DNA of 64,000 bases from Spirochaetaceae bacterium (GCA_028821475.1 JAPPGB010000129.1:1-64000); one strand, 5' to 3'. Counted from the first letter of the stretch, positions 8,233 through 18,439 are shown. Notes: generated from the sequence alone by a model not told the origin. A program made the numbers and translations.

Positions 8233-9810
8233 TCACATCCCCCAAACCGCTACCGGCACGGCGCCGCCGCCGCGTCGCAGGTGCGCCGAGCGGCGCCGGG
8301 TGCGGGAGACCTTCTCCTCCCAGCTCCGGTTCTCCCGCCGGTCGATTACGACCAGGTGACCGGCCTCGGCCGCGCAGCGGTCCACGTAGCGCGCCGTCTG
8401 CTCCACGCCCTCGTCTACCACGCGCTCGGGCCCGTCGTGCTCGCGTACCACCTTGCACTCCACCACGAATTCCTGCACCCGGTCGGCCAGCGGCCACACG
8501 ATCAGCAGGTCGACCCGGCCGCTCCCCAGCGCGTACTCCCGCTCGATGCGGCCGCCGCCGTTCACCACGCGCTGCAGGTACGCCTGCAGCAGCAACTGCG
8601 GCCACGCCTCCTCGTAGGCGAAGCGGTTGCGCCAATGCTCGGAGTGGCGGCGGAAGAAGTCCTGGAACTCCGCCATCAGCAACTCCGCGTCAAGGCTGCC
8701 GTCCGCCCTCACGTACCGCGGCGGCGACAGCTCCAGCGTCTCCTGCGCCACCCACGCGAGTTCGCGCGGCAGCACCTCGGCGTAGATCGGGTTGGCCACC
8801 CGCAGCGGCGCGTCGCGGGCCAGCAGCCCGAGGTCGCGCGCGTACCTGATGTCGCGGTCCGTGAAGGTGTGCCGGTGGGTGCCGCTCAGCATCGGCTCGA
8901 TCACCCGGCGCACGCGATCCTCGCGCAGCTTGTCCGCCAGGTAGTCCAGGTGCGTCACCCGGTTCACGATCAGCTCCTCGCGCACCGCGGCGACGTCATC
9001 CGCGGTCACCGTGCGGGACCGGTCTTCGCGCAGCGTCTTGTTCTCGAAACAGACACCGTACGCCAGCGCGTTCACCAGCCAGGGCTGGCCGCGGGTCTGC
9101 GTCCATACCGCCTCCAGCGCTTCGGGCGTAAACGCTTGGCCGGTCTGCTCGGTGTGCTGGGCCAGCAGCGCCAACGTCTGCCCGCGCGTGAAGTCGCCCA
9201 GCCGCAGCGACTTCGCGGCGATGTTGAACGGGCTGCCGGCGGCACCCATGCGGTAGTCGCGCAGGTCGCGCATGCCGCACAGGACCACGCTGTGGGGGAA
9301 GCGCTCCGGGCGCGTCGGATAGCCGGCGCGAAGTTGCTGGAGCACCGACAGCAGCGAGTCGCCCACCAGCGTGTCGATCTCGTCGATCAGCAGCACCAGC
9401 GGTCCCGGTAACGCCTGCGCCCAACGAGACAGCGCTTCGCCCAGCGCCAAGTCCGGACCGACCCGCGCCAGCACGTCCGGCCAGATGTCGTCCAGAAAGC
9501 CGTCGTCCAGCGTCGCCCGCGCCCGTGATGCCAGCGCGGCGAGCACCGTGCGCATCGCCCGCTGCACGTCGTCGCGCGCGGTGCGGGCGGTCTCGAAGGT
9601 AACGTACACGCACCGGTAGCCGCGCTCGTTCAGCACTTCGGCCAGCGCCAGCAGCGCCGATGTCTTGCCGGTCTGGCGCGGCGCATGGAGCACGAAGTAC
9701 CGTTCGTCTCGCACCAGTCGCAAGACTTCGTCCAGGTCGATGCGCTCAAGCGGCGGGATGCAGTAGTGCTTGTCGGGCTTGACAGGACCGGCTGTGTTGA
9801 ACGAACGCAT
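8233..9810 (-). CDS. AAA-like ATPase with C-terminal PD-(D/E)XK nuclease-like domain
   Basis: The protein has 525 residues. The P-loop is HAPRQTGKTS at residues 42-51 and Walker B is PLVLLIDEIDTL, of the AAA_35-like family. The C-terminus (GRVDLLIVWPLADR then EFVVECKVVREHDG) has the D and E-x-K pattern of PD-(D/E)XK nucleases, as in many ATPases of this family. ATG 9810 has GAGGG 8-10 nt upstream and is preferred to 9891. The function of these proteins is not established; they are common in genomes rich in TA modules. A gutted copy lies at 1798-2292. Confidence 0.8.
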   Translation of the reverse strand: MRSFNTAGPVKPDKHYCIPPLERIDLDEVLRLVRDERYFVLHAPRQTGKTSALLALAEVLNERGYRCVYVTFETARTARDDVQRAMRTVLAALASRARATLDDGFLDDIWPDVLARVGPDLALGEALSRWAQALPGPLVLLIDEIDTLVGDSLLSVLQQLRAGYPTRPERFPHSVVLCGMRDLRDYRMGAAGSPFNIAAKSLRLGDFTRGQTLALLAQHTEQTGQAFTPEALEAVWTQTRGQPWLVNALAYGVCFENKTLREDRSRTVTADDVAAVREELIVNRVTHLDYLADKLREDRVRRVIEPMLSGTHRHTFTDRDIRYARDLGLLARDAPLRVANPIYAEVLPRELAWVAQETLELSPPRYVRADGSLDAELLMAEFQDFFRRHSEHWRNRFAYEEAWPQLLLQAYLQRVVNGGGRIEREYALGSGRVDLLIVWPLADRVQEFVVECKVVREHDGPERVVDEGVEQTARYVDRCAAEAGHLVVIDRRENRSWEEKVSRTRRRSAHLRRGGGAVPVAVWGM

Positions 9811-9980
9811 GGTTGCGACCCTCGTTGACGACGCCTTGGGAGTTGGCCCGGCGTCTTTTCGTGGAGTGTAACATGAAACACCGGCAGGCATGGCCCCGCG
9901 ACCCTGCGAGCAGTCGACAATCGCTGAGCCTTGCCCGGCCTTTGTTCCCGCGGTATGTTCCTACATAGCGAGGTAGCAGG

Positions 9981-10346
9981 GTGAAAGCAGTCAGCATCCG
10001 CGAGCTAAAGAACAACCCGTCAGCGGCACTTCGGGAGGCGCGTGAACACCCGGTTATGGTACTCAACCGACATCGACCGGAGGCGTTGCTGGTGCATCTG
10101 GATGATGACTCGTTGCTCGCGGAGCCGGGCATCCGGCTCGCCCTCGCGGTGGCGCTGTTTCGCGAGCGCAGCCTGTCGCTGGGTCAGGCTGCGCGGTTCT
10201 CCCGCATCGGGATTGCCAAGTTCATCCAACGGGTGTCCCACCTTGGCATTCCGATCGTCGACGGCACGCCCGCCACGGTGCGTGAAGACACCCAGGCAGT
10301 CGAGGCATGGCGGAGCGGCTCGTCGCGGCCGACGCAAGTCCACTGA
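9981..10346 (+). CDS. Antitoxin: Phd-like plus UPF0175, copy 2
   Basis: It is identical in protein and DNA to the antitoxin at 1236-1601. GTG 9981 follows GAGG (in AGCGAGGTAGC). It overlaps the intact PIN toxin by 40 nt, which suggests tight coupling of the two proteins. The module is divergent from the AAA ATPase gene, with about 170 bp between the two starts that probably holds both promoters. Confidence 0.85.
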   Translation: MKAVSIRELKNNPSAALREAREHPVMVLNRHRPEALLVHLDDDSLLAEPGIRLALAVALFRERSLSLGQAARFSRIGIAKFIQRVSHLGIPIVDGTPATVREDTQAVEAWRSGSSRPTQVH

Positions 10347-10801
10347 TCGGGCTGGCCGCCGCGGGGGAATTCGATCTGCTTCGCAGGCTGTTCGGCCAGT
10401 TGACGATCACCAACACGGTGCGCGACGAGGTGTTGGCCGGCGCCGACCTGCCGGGTGCGGCGGAGTTGGCCGCAGCCATCCGTGATGGGTGGATCCAGGT
10501 CGAGCACACGCCCGCGGCGACGGGTGCATTCGCTGATCTGGACGCCGGCGAATCGAGCACGCTTACACTGGCGGCCGCTCACGTCGGTCCCTCGTTGATA
10601 CTCATGGACGAGCCGCTTGGTCGATCGTATGCGGATGCTCATGGACTCGCGGTCACCGGCCTTGCTGGCGTACTGCTTGCCGCCAAGAGGGCGAGCTTGG
10701 TAACGAGCGTCAGGCCCTTGTTCGAGCGACTGGCTGCGCGGGATTTCAGACTCTCGGACCAACTCGTTCAGGCGATCCTCGAACAAGCCGGCGAAACGTG
10801 A
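10307..10801 (+). CDS. PIN-like toxin, DUF3368 family, intact copy
   Basis: The protein has 164 residues. VAADASPLIGLAAAG carries the first PIN aspartate, TNTVRDEVLAG a conserved glutamate, and the late LILMDEPLGRSYA and LAVTGLAGVLLAAK segments are typical of DUF3368. It is the full-length version of the truncated gene at 1562. The start inside the antitoxin gene is conserved between the two copies. A GC-rich hairpin follows the stop. Confidence 0.8.
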   Translation: MAERLVAADASPLIGLAAAGEFDLLRRLFGQLTITNTVRDEVLAGADLPGAAELAAAIRDGWIQVEHTPAATGAFADLDAGESSTLTLAAAHVGPSLILMDEPLGRSYADAHGLAVTGLAGVLLAAKRASLVTSVRPLFERLAARDFRLSDQLVQAILEQAGET

Positions 10802-10810
10802 TGCAACTGT

Positions 10811-10828
10811 GCGCGCTACGGAGCGCGC
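10811..10828 (+). terminator. GC-rich hairpin after the TA operon
   Basis: GCGCGCT pairs with AGCGCGC around an ACGG loop, 10 nt after the toxin stop. There is no strong T run, so it may be a weak terminator or only stabilise the 3' end. Confidence 0.45.
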
Positions 10829-10966
10829 GTCAATTCCCGGCCGGCACTCCGGGTCGGCGCTTCCGCAACAGGTGTCGTGCTAAGTGGACGCGGAGGACCT
10901 GCGGCCCGGCCGCTGTTGCCGCTGCTTCCCCTACTCCGGCGGGTTCATCTTGTGATCGCCGGGAAG

Positions 10967-10972
10967 TATAAT
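10967..10972 (+). promoter_or_regulatory. Consensus -10 (TATAAT) 7 nt before the antitoxin ATG
   Basis: A perfect TATAAT ends 7 nt before ATG 10980. Transcription should start at or next to the A of the ATG, giving a leaderless message; no ribosome site is visible. The -35 region (about 10944-10949, TTCATC) is poor. Confidence 0.55.
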
Positions 10973-10979
10973 CGTTCCG

Positions 10980-11210
10980 ATGACCGAGAGATCTCAATCC
11001 GTAGTCGCCAACGCGCTTGCCCCATCGCCCCTGGAACGGGCAGAGGTCATCGACCAGGTCTATCGGAGTCTTCGCACTGAGCGGGAACGCGAGGTCGAGT
11101 CGGCCTGGGCGCGGGAGTCCGAACGACGTATCGATGCCTATCTCGCGGGTGACGCGAAGACTATCCCCTACGATCAGGTGAAGCGCGACGCCAACAGCCG
11201 TGACGGTTGA
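10980..11210 (+). CDS. Addiction-module component antitoxin (PF09720-like)
   Basis: The protein has 76 residues with the family pattern LAPSPLERAEVIDQVYRSL followed by a charged region with AWARESERRIDAYLAG and PYDQV. These small proteins pair with RelE/ParE toxins, and the next gene is one, overlapping by 11 nt. The partner is frameshifted, so this may now be a solitary antitoxin. Confidence 0.8.
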   Translation: MTERSQSVVANALAPSPLERAEVIDQVYRSLRTEREREVESAWARESERRIDAYLAGDAKTIPYDQVKRDANSRDG

Positions 11211-11480
11211 GTTCCTCCCTCAGGCAAGATGCGAGTGGATCGAAGCGATTTCCTTTTACAACGAGCAGCGCTCCGATCTCGGATACGAGTTTGCTCTTGA
11301 GGTCGACCGGACAGTGGAATGGATTCTTCAATTCCCTCATGCTTGGACTTTGATCGCGGCCCGCACTCGGCGCGCCCTCTCGACCGATTTCCCTACGGGA
11401 TCCTCTACTACGTCCACGGCGACGCCATTGTCGTTACAGCGGTGATGAACCTGCGCCAGAAGCCGCGCTCCATGGATTGA
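11200..11480 (+). pseudogene. ParE/RelE-family toxin with frameshift
   Basis: The first 58 residues (VEFLPQARCEWIEAISFYNE, LEVDRTVEWILQFPHAW) are a ParE-type toxin. Near 11375 the frame breaks. The expected end, DRFPYGILYYVHGDAIVVTA to RQKPRSMD, follows in another frame to TGA at 11480, as if one base is lost. The lost part holds the catalytic-side strands, so the toxin is likely inactive unless this is a sequence error. Confidence 0.75.
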
Positions 11481-11570
11481 CCGCTCCGCGAGTCCGGCAT
11501 CTTCGCCGCCTGCACTCGGGCCTGGGATGCGTGGATCTTCCGACGCGCAGTGTAGCTTGGCCGCCGCCGG

Positions 11571-11614
11571 CAGGTCAGGTCGGGTCACGTCAGGCCGGGT
11601 CAGGTGAGGCCGGG

Positions 11615-11625
<11 letters not shown>
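11571..11625. repeat. Pentanucleotide array, 11 units of CAGGT-like sequence
   Basis: The stretch divides exactly into five-base units: CAGGT, CAGGT, CGGGT, CACGT, CAGGC, CGGGT, CAGGT, GAGGC, CGGGT, CAGGT, CAGGA. It runs into the 3' end of the aapP-type gene, whose stop lies at 11615-11617, so slippage could alter that protein's C-terminus. Confidence 0.7.
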
Positions 11626-12360
<735 letters not shown>

Positions 12361-12361
<1 letters not shown>

Positions 12362-13590
12362 TATCCCACCCCCTTGCTCATCGACTTCTCGATGGCGCGG
12401 CTGACGCTGGTCATGGCGTAGGTGAACACCCAGTACACCGCGGCCACGAACACGAACATTTCGATCTCGGCGTTGAACCACATGCGGCGCCCGGACAGGA
12501 TGGCGTTGGCGGTGCCGAGGAAGTCGAGCAGCCCGAGCAGCGAGATTACCGCGGTGTCCTTGAACAGAATGATGAACTGCCCGACGATCGCCGGCAGCAC
12601 GTTGCGCAGCGCCTGCGGCAGCACGATGCGCGCCGTGATGTGGTGCACCTTCATGCCGAGCGCGCGCGCCGCCTCCAGTTGGCCGGAGGGCACCGACTGC
12701 AGGCCGCCGCGGATGTTCTCCGCCATGTACGCCGAGTTGTTCAGGATCAGCGCGATCAGCCCGCGCGTGAGCCGGTCCATGTCCATCCAGTCGGGCAGCA
12801 GCAGCGGCAGCAGCACCTGGGTGACGAACAGCAGCGCCAGAATCGGCGTGCCGCGCAGCACCTCAATGTACACGATGCACGCCACCCGCACGAACGCCAT
12901 CGAGCTGCGCCGCCCGAGCGCGAACAGGATGCCGAGCGGGAACGAGACCACGATGCCGGCCTGCGACAGCAGCAGCGTGACCATCAGGCCGCCCCACTGC
13001 TTGGTGCCCACGAACGGCAGCGCCTCGCTCTCGGCGAAGCCGCGCAGGAACACCAGCCCGCCCAGGAACAGCAGCAGCCAGATCCCCAGCACCCAGCGGG
13101 CGCTGCCCAGCACCGTATAGCGGCCCACCAGCCAGCCGGCGCCCACCAGCACGGTGTTGAGCAGCAGGAAGATGCGGAAACCCGCGCCGAGGCTGGCGAA
13201 CTCGACCGGCAGCAGCGCCACCAGCGGCGCCGCGACCGCCAGGCTGACGGCGAGCCGGCGGCAGAACCCGGGCCACACCGACCAGCCCAGGCCCAGCACG
13301 AACGGCAGGGCGAGCATCACCACGCCGGCGCGCCACACCTCCTCGTCGGGATACTGGCCCACCAGCAGCACCTGCAGGTTCTGGGTCAGCACCGCCCACT
13401 CGGCGGTCTGCAGCGCCCAGCCGCCGAACCCTCGCAGCACGTAGTACGCGGCGGCGAGTACGGCAACGGTCAGCAGGGCGTTGTACCAGGTGTCGAGCAG
13501 GTTGGCGCGCACCCAGCCGAGCGGGCCGGTGCTCGCTGCCGGCGGTCTGACTTCGTCGGCCCTGTCCACGCTGCCGGCCACGTCCGCCAT
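12361..13590 (-). CDS. aapM: General L-amino-acid ABC permease, AapM type
   Basis: The protein has 409 residues. The N-terminal half has several extra membrane segments, as AapM proteins do. The C-terminal half is a His/Glu/Gln permease domain with EAA motif [20 protein letters not shown]. The start lies 3 nt after the AapQ stop on the minus strand. It forms the channel with AapQ. Confidence 0.9.
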
Positions 13591-13593
13591 GCG

Positions 13594-14811
13594 CTAACGC
13601 TCCACGATCTGCACCGACCGGTTGTACAGGTTGCCGATCAGCGAGTAGACGCCGGCGATGACCAGGTAGGTGGCGATGATCAGCAGGAACATCGGCGCCG
13701 AGCTGCCCGACTGTTCGATGATGTTGCGCGTGATCACGTAGATGTCCGCGTACCCCACCACGATGGCCAGCGACGAGCCCTTGGTGAGGTTGATGTACTG
13801 GCCGATGGTGGGCGGCACGATGATGCGCAGCGCCTGCGGAATCACGATGTAGCGCAGCACGTGCACTTCGCTCAGCCCCACGGCGCGCGCCGCTTCGAGC
13901 TGCCCGCGGGGGATCGACTGGATCGCCCCGCGCACGATCTCGCCGATGTAGGTGGCGATGTACACGGTCAGGCACGCCACCAGGGCGAAGTACTCCGGCG
14001 TCATGCGCAGCCCGCCGCGGAAGTTGGTGCCCTTGAGAAACGGCACGGAGGGGGTCAGCGGCGGCTCGCCGCCGCCGCCGGCCAGCACCAGCCAGCCGAG
14101 CGCCCCCACCACCGCCAGCAGGCCGAATGCCGCCAGGTTGGGATATGAGGGGGTGCCGGTGCGTTTCTCGCGGCCCTTCAGCCAGCGGCGCACGAAGTAG
14201 CCGGCGATCAAGGCGGCCAGCACGATCAGCAGCCAGGTGCCGAAGCTGGCGGTCGGTTCACCCCAGATGGTGTACACGCCGCGGTTGCTCAGGAAGATCG
14301 GCCCCGGCAGGCGGATCGCCTCCTTGGTGATCGGCATGCGCAGCACCAGCCCGAAGTAGAAGAAGTAGCAGGTCACGATCAGCGGGATGTTGCGGATGGC
14401 GCCGATGTAGACCGCGAAGATCTTCTGCACCAGCCAGTTGTGCGACAGCCGCGCCACCCCGACCAGCACGCCCAGGATCGTCGCCAGCACGATGCCGAGC
14501 AGGGTGGCGCGCAGGGTGTGCACCACCCCGACCAGGAACGCGTAGAAGTAGGAGTTGTCCGGGGAGTAGGGGATGGCGGCATTGGAGATCTTGATCGATG
14601 CGCGCAACGAGAGAAAGCCGAAGCCCAGGTCGACACCGCGCTTCTCGGCGTTGACGAACAGGTTGTTCAGCAGGAACCCGATCAGCCCGACGATGAGCAA
14701 CGCCGCGGCGATCTGCGTGGCCGCCTGCAGGACGTGGATGTTGCGCCACAGCGGCACGCTGGAGTGGGTCTCGACGCGACTGCGCAGGTCGCCCTGGGCG
14801 GGGCCGGACAT
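13594..14811 (-). CDS. aapQ: General L-amino-acid ABC permease, AapQ type
   Basis: The protein has about 405 residues from ATG 14811 (MSGPAQGDLRSRV). A first membrane helix (AALLIVGLIGFLLNNLFV) is followed by a periplasmic stretch and the permease domain, with EAA motif EAARAVGLSEVHVLRYIVIP. An upstream ATG at 14850 is in frame but lies within the hairpin after aapJ. It is separated from aapJ by that hairpin, which fits lower expression than the binding protein. Confidence 0.9.
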   Translation of the reverse strand: MSGPAQGDLRSRVETHSSVPLWRNIHVLQAATQIAAALLIVGLIGFLLNNLFVNAEKRGVDLGFGFLSLRASIKISNAAIPYSPDNSYFYAFLVGVVHTLRATLLGIVLATILGVLVGVARLSHNWLVQKIFAVYIGAIRNIPLIVTCYFFYFGLVLRMPITKEAIRLPGPIFLSNRGVYTIWGEPTASFGTWLLIVLAALIAGYFVRRWLKGREKRTGTPSYPNLAAFGLLAVVGALGWLVLAGGGGEPPLTPSVPFLKGTNFRGGLRMTPEYFALVACLTVYIATYIGEIVRGAIQSIPRGQLEAARAVGLSEVHVLRYIVIPQALRIIVPPTIGQYINLTKGSSLAIVVGYADIYVITRNIIEQSGSSAPMFLLIIATYLVIAGVYSLIGNLYNRSVQIVER

Positions 14812-14835
14812 GGCGTTACGGCGGCGTAGAACAAA

Positions 14836-14869
14836 GGAGCCGGGCCGCACTAGCAGGCAGCCCGGCTCC
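14836..14869 (-). terminator. Hairpin between aapJ and aapQ
   Basis: A perfect 10-bp stem, GGAGCCGGGC with GCCCGGCTCC, encloses a 14-nt loop. Read on the minus strand it is followed by TTTGTTCT. It probably attenuates read-through from aapJ into the permeases and protects the aapJ message. Confidence 0.7.
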
Positions 14870-14892
14870 AGGTCGTTGACTCAAGCGGTCGA

Positions 14893-15978
14893 TCAGGTGT
14901 TTTCCGGCACGTAGATCAGGCCGCCGCGCAGGTACAGGTTGTCGGGTCCGCGCTCGCGGTAGAATCCCCAACCCTTCTCCTCCGCCTCGACGCTGTAGTA
15001 GCGGTCGATGATCTCGCCGTAGTTGCCCACTTCCTTGATGATGTTCACGGCAACGTCGTCGGCGATCTGCAGCCGGTCCTGCCCCCAGGTGCCCTCCGCG
15101 CCGAGCAGGCGCTGCACCTTGACGCTCGCGGAGTTGGCGTACATCTCCTCGACGTTGTCCTGGGTCACGCCCAGTTCCTCGGCGTTCACCAGGATCCAAC
15201 CCACCATGCGGATCAGGTCGAACCATTGGTCGTCGCCGTGCGGCACCAGCATCGCCCACGGATCCTTGCCGAACACGCTGGTCCAGATGTTGTGGTCGTC
15301 CGGGGTGGAGCGGGTCAACTGGCGCACGAAGGAGCCGGTGCCGTCGCTGCCGGTGAGCACGAAATCGCAGCGCCCGGCGTCGTAGGCGTCGCGCACGCCG
15401 CCGATCTCGTACAGTGCCAGCTCGAACTGCACGCCGTACTCCGCCTCCATGTCGGCCGCCATCTGCACGTAGTTGGTGCCGGCGCCGGTGCAGCCGGTCA
15501 TACCGTCCAGGCTCTGCCAGTCGTTGGCGACGATGCCGCTGTCCTTGGTGCTGATCACGCCCAGGCCGGCGTAATGCACGATGTCGACGAAGTTGCCCCA
15601 GTGCACTTCGCGATGCGCGGTCCAGGTGTTGGCGATGGTCATCACGTCGATCTCGCCCGACTGCATCACCGTGGGTCGCTCGGCGAACGTGATGTTGACG
15701 ATCTCCCAGTTGTCGTCGGTGGCGTCGCCGAACACCGCCGCCGCGTAGGCGCGGCAGTAGTCGGGCCCGAAGCCGCGGTTCTTGCCGTCCTCGTCGATCC
15801 AGCTCCAGGCCGCCAACTCGGTGTTGTCGGCGCACAGTATCTTGCCGCGGTCGCGGACGATCTCCAGGCGGTGGCCGTAGCCGGCGGGACGCGTGGCGTC
15901 CTCTTGCGCGGCCGCGTACATGGCGGCCAGCACCGTCGCGGTCAGCGCGACGGCAAACACTTTCGCTGTGTTCAACAC
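14893..15978 (-). CDS. aapJ: General L-amino-acid-binding protein, AapJ type
   Basis: The protein has 361 residues with a signal peptide (KVFAVALTATVLAAMYAAAQ). The mature part shows AapJ patterns such as RGKILCADNTELAAWSWIDE, GFGPDYCRAYAAAVFGD and VRDAYDAGRCDFVLTGSD. GGAGG sits only 3 nt from GTG 15978 but 6 nt from TTG 15975, so the TTG may be the real start. It captures L-amino acids in the periplasm for AapQMP. Confidence 0.9.
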   Translation of the reverse strand: MLNTAKVFAVALTATVLAAMYAAAQEDATRPAGYGHRLEIVRDRGKILCADNTELAAWSWIDEDGKNRGFGPDYCRAYAAAVFGDATDDNWEIVNITFAERPTVMQSGEIDVMTIANTWTAHREVHWGNFVDIVHYAGLGVISTKDSGIVANDWQSLDGMTGCTGAGTNYVQMAADMEAEYGVQFELALYEIGGVRDAYDAGRCDFVLTGSDGTGSFVRQLTRSTPDDHNIWTSVFGKDPWAMLVPHGDDQWFDLIRMVGWILVNAEELGVTQDNVEEMYANSASVKVQRLLGAEGTWGQDRLQIADDVAVNIIKEVGNYGEIIDRYYSVEAEEKGWGFYRERGPDNLYLRGGLIYVPENT

Positions 15979-15980
15979 AG
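15966..15980. promoter_or_regulatory. 15-bp palindrome across the aapJ start
   Basis: CTGTGTTCAACACAG is a perfect inverted repeat around one central base. It covers the initiation region of aapJ, so it could be a repressor site or could pair in the mRNA to limit translation. The role is inferred. Confidence 0.35.
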
Positions 15981-16320
15981 TCCTCCTGTTGCGGCGCTGC
16001 CGGTCTGCCGGCGGCGCCGTACTTGATGTGATGAGTTCGTTGGTATTCTGTCAGCACATTGGTTTCCCCTGCAAGCTCCCGCGGCGCAAGGAACGCCGTA
16101 GGGCGCCGCAAGGGCCTTAAGGATGTAGCGGTTTACAGATGGATGCCTTGCGTCGGATACTTCGCGGCTCACAGGAGGCGCACCAGATGAGCGAAGTCCT
16201 GGGCCGCGACCCGATTTCAGCGCCGGCGAGCAGCTACCGTGAGTACCGGCATGCGGGTACCGGGAAACGAGGTCCGGGGCGAAGGGCTGGTGATCACAGA
16301 CGCCCGATGGAGATACAAGC
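15981..16320. other. Intergenic region between aapJ and apnO
   Basis: This 340-bp divergent region should carry the promoters for aapJQMP (minus) and the apionate operon (plus). AGGAGG for aapJ is at its left edge. I see no convincing -35/-10 pair, riboswitch or further gene. Confidence 0.4.
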
Positions 16321-17148
16321 ATGAAGATTGCGTTGCTGGGAGCCGGCGGCAAGATGGGCTGCCGCATTGCTGACAACTTGCTGCATGACGGCACCAATGA
16401 GATCGCCGCGGTGGAGGTGTCGGCTGCGGGCCGCGCCAACGTTCAGGAGCGCGGACTGGAGGCCGTATCGCCTGAGCAGGCAGTCCCCGGCGCCGGGGCG
16501 GTGATCCTGGCGGTGCCCGACCGGCTGATTCGCACGATCGCGCGCGACGCGGTCCCGCTGATGGACCCTGGGTCGATGCTGATTGCGCTCGATCCGGCCG
16601 CTCCGTACGCCGGGGCGCTGCCTGAACGGCCGGACGTCACGTACTTCTGCACGCACCCCTGTCATCCGCCGCTGTTCGGCGTTGAGACCCGGCCGGAAGC
16701 CCGCGCCGACTGGTTTGGCGGTACGGCTCGCCAGCATATCGTGTGTGCCCTGGCACAGGGTCCGGAGACCGACTATGCCGCCGGTGAGCGGCTGGCGCGC
16801 ACTATCTATGCCCCGGTAATCGACAGCTTCCGGGTCACGGTGGAGCAGATGGCGATCCTGGAACCGACCCTGGTCGAGACCTTCACCGCCACGCTGATCA
16901 GCGCGATGAAAGAGGGGCTGGACACGGTGGTGGAGATGGGTGTGCCGCGCGACGCGGCGGAGGCGTTCCTGTTTGGCCACCTGCGCACCGAGTTCGGCAT
17001 CATCTTCGGGTTCTCCGGGTTCCCGTTCTCTGACGGCGCCCAGCTCGCCGTGGATAAGGCGGGTCCGCGCATCTTCCGCGACGACTGGAAGCAGATCTTC
17101 ACGCTGGAGTCGCTGCGCCGCAGCGTGACCGAGATTGTGGGTGACTGA
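16321..17148 (+). CDS. apnO: D-apionate oxidoisomerase
   Basis: The protein has 275 residues. The N-terminus MKIALLGAGGKMGCRIADNL is a Rossmann NAD-binding fold. The remainder resembles the phosphogluconate-dehydrogenase-like C-terminal domain of the ApnO family (THPCHPPLFG, FGHLRTEFGIIFGF). ApnO converts D-apionate to 3-oxo-isoapionate. The assignment rests mainly on context: the next two genes are a RuBisCO-like protein and a DUF1537 kinase, and an ApnL-type lactonase is beside them, the known apionate gene set. It overlaps the next gene by 8 nt if that gene begins at GTG 17141. Confidence 0.8.
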   Translation: MKIALLGAGGKMGCRIADNLLHDGTNEIAAVEVSAAGRANVQERGLEAVSPEQAVPGAGAVILAVPDRLIRTIARDAVPLMDPGSMLIALDPAAPYAGALPERPDVTYFCTHPCHPPLFGVETRPEARADWFGGTARQHIVCALAQGPETDYAAGERLARTIYAPVIDSFRVTVEQMAILEPTLVETFTATLISAMKEGLDTVVEMGVPRDAAEAFLFGHLRTEFGIIFGFSGFPFSDGAQLAVDKAGPRIFRDDWKQIFTLESLRRSVTEIVGD

Positions 17149-18439
17149 TGCGGTGACCGAGGCAGCGCCGCCCGATGCGACGCTGGCGACGTACCGGATC
17201 GAGACCCCGCTGGCGCTGGACAGAGCCCTGGGCATGCTCGCCGGCGAAGGATCCACGGGGACCTTCGTCCCGGTCCTCGGTGAGACCGACGCGCTGAAAG
17301 CCCGGTTCGCCAGCCGCATCGTGGCGGTGCGCGAGCTGCCGCCGTCCGCTGCGGCGTCCCTGTCAAGTCGCAAGGACCCGGGTGCCGGTGCGACCTATCG
17401 GCGCGTGGAGGTCGACGTCAGTGTCCCGCTGGAGGCGACGGGAACGCAGCTCACCGCGATTCTGGCCGCGGTGGCCGGCAACGTGTTCGAACTCGGCGAG
17501 GTGACCGGCATGCGCCTGACCGACCTGCGCCTCCCCCACGCCGTGCTCGCAGCGCACCCGGGGCCGGCACACAGCGTCACCGGTACCCGTCGATTGAGCG
17601 GAGTCGCGGACGGGCCGATCATCGGCACCATCATCAAACCCAGCATCGGGCTCACCCCGGAGCAGACCGCGCAACGCGCCGGCGAGCTGGCCGCGGCCGG
17701 CGTGGACTTCATCAAGGATGACGAGCTGCTGGCCGGTCCCGCGTACTCGCCGCTGCAGCAGCGGGTGCAGGCGGTCATGCCGGTGCTGCGGCAGGCGGCA
17801 GACCGCGCCGGCAGACAGGTCATGTATGCGTTCAACATCACCGCGGACACGCTGGATGAGATGCTGCGCAACCATGACCTGGTACACGCCGCAGGCGGGA
17901 CCTGTGTGATGGTCAGCGTGCACCAGGTCGGAGTGACCGGCGTGCGCACGCTCCGTGAGCGGTGCCGGCTGCCGATCCACGGGCATCGCAACGGCTGGGC
18001 GCAACTGACTCGCGCGCCCGCGCTGGGGCTGGAGTTCCGGGTCATGCAGCAGGTGTGGCGCTTGGCCGGCATCGACCACCTGCACGTCAACGGCATCGGC
18101 AACAAGTTCTGGGAAAGCGACGAGTCGGTGGTGGCGTCGCTGCGGTCCTGTCTGCGGCCGCTGCGTAATGAGTCCGACCGCGCCATGCCGGTGATCTCAT
18201 CAGGTCAGTGGGGCGGACAGGCGCCGGCCACGCTGCGCAGGGGCGGGACACAGGACCTGATGTACCTGGCCGGAGGCGGAATCCAGGGTCACCCCGGCGG
18301 TATCGCGGCAGGCGTGTGCGCCGTGCGTGCGGCGTGGCAGGCGGCCCGCGACGGAATCGACCTGGCGGACGCCGCCCGCGACGTCCCGGAGCTGGCAGCG
18401 GCACTCGACGCATTCGGGGCCACGCGGCGACCGCAGTGA
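17141..18439 (+). CDS. oiaX: RuBisCO-like protein, 3-oxo-isoapionate-4-phosphate decarboxylase
   Basis: The protein has about 432 residues. The RuBisCO fold is plain: IIGTIIKPSIGL (Lys about 166), VDFIKDDELLAGP with the carbamylated lysine (about 192) and metal-binding Asp and Glu, HGHRNGWAQLTR, and phosphate-binding SGQWGGQAP and GGGIQGHPGG. The two lysines are 26 residues apart, as K175 and K201 are in RuBisCO. With apnO and oiaK as neighbours the best call is OiaX, which decarboxylates 3-oxo-isoapionate 4-phosphate to a tetrulose phosphate. A transcarboxylase/hydrolase (OiaT) role is the main alternative. GTG 17153 is another possible start. Confidence 0.8.
   Translation: MTDAVTEAAPPDATLATYRIETPLALDRALGMLAGEGSTGTFVPVLGETDALKARFASRIVAVRELPPSAAASLSSRKDPGAGATYRRVEVDVSVPLEATGTQLTAILAAVAGNVFELGEVTGMRLTDLRLPHAVLAAHPGPAHSVTGTRRLSGVADGPIIGTIIKPSIGLTPEQTAQRAGELAAAGVDFIKDDELLAGPAYSPLQQRVQAVMPVLRQAADRAGRQVMYAFNITADTLDEMLRNHDLVHAAGGTCVMVSVHQVGVTGVRTLRERCRLPIHGHRNGWAQLTRAPALGLEFRVMQQVWRLAGIDHLHVNGIGNKFWESDESVVASLRSCLRPLRNESDRAMPVISSGQWGGQAPATLRRGGTQDLMYLAGGGIQGHPGGIAAGVCAVRAAWQAARDGIDLADAARDVPELAAALDAFGATRRPQ

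Noticed and set aside
8281-9411. A plus-strand frame opposite the AAA ATPase, also preserved in part at 1796-2150
   Set aside because: It is the antisense reading of the ATPase gene; its appearance at both places only reflects the repeat.
12640-14148. A 502-codon plus-strand frame opposite the aapQM genes
   Set aside because: The translation is a His/Gln/Arg-rich shadow of two clear permease genes on the other strand.
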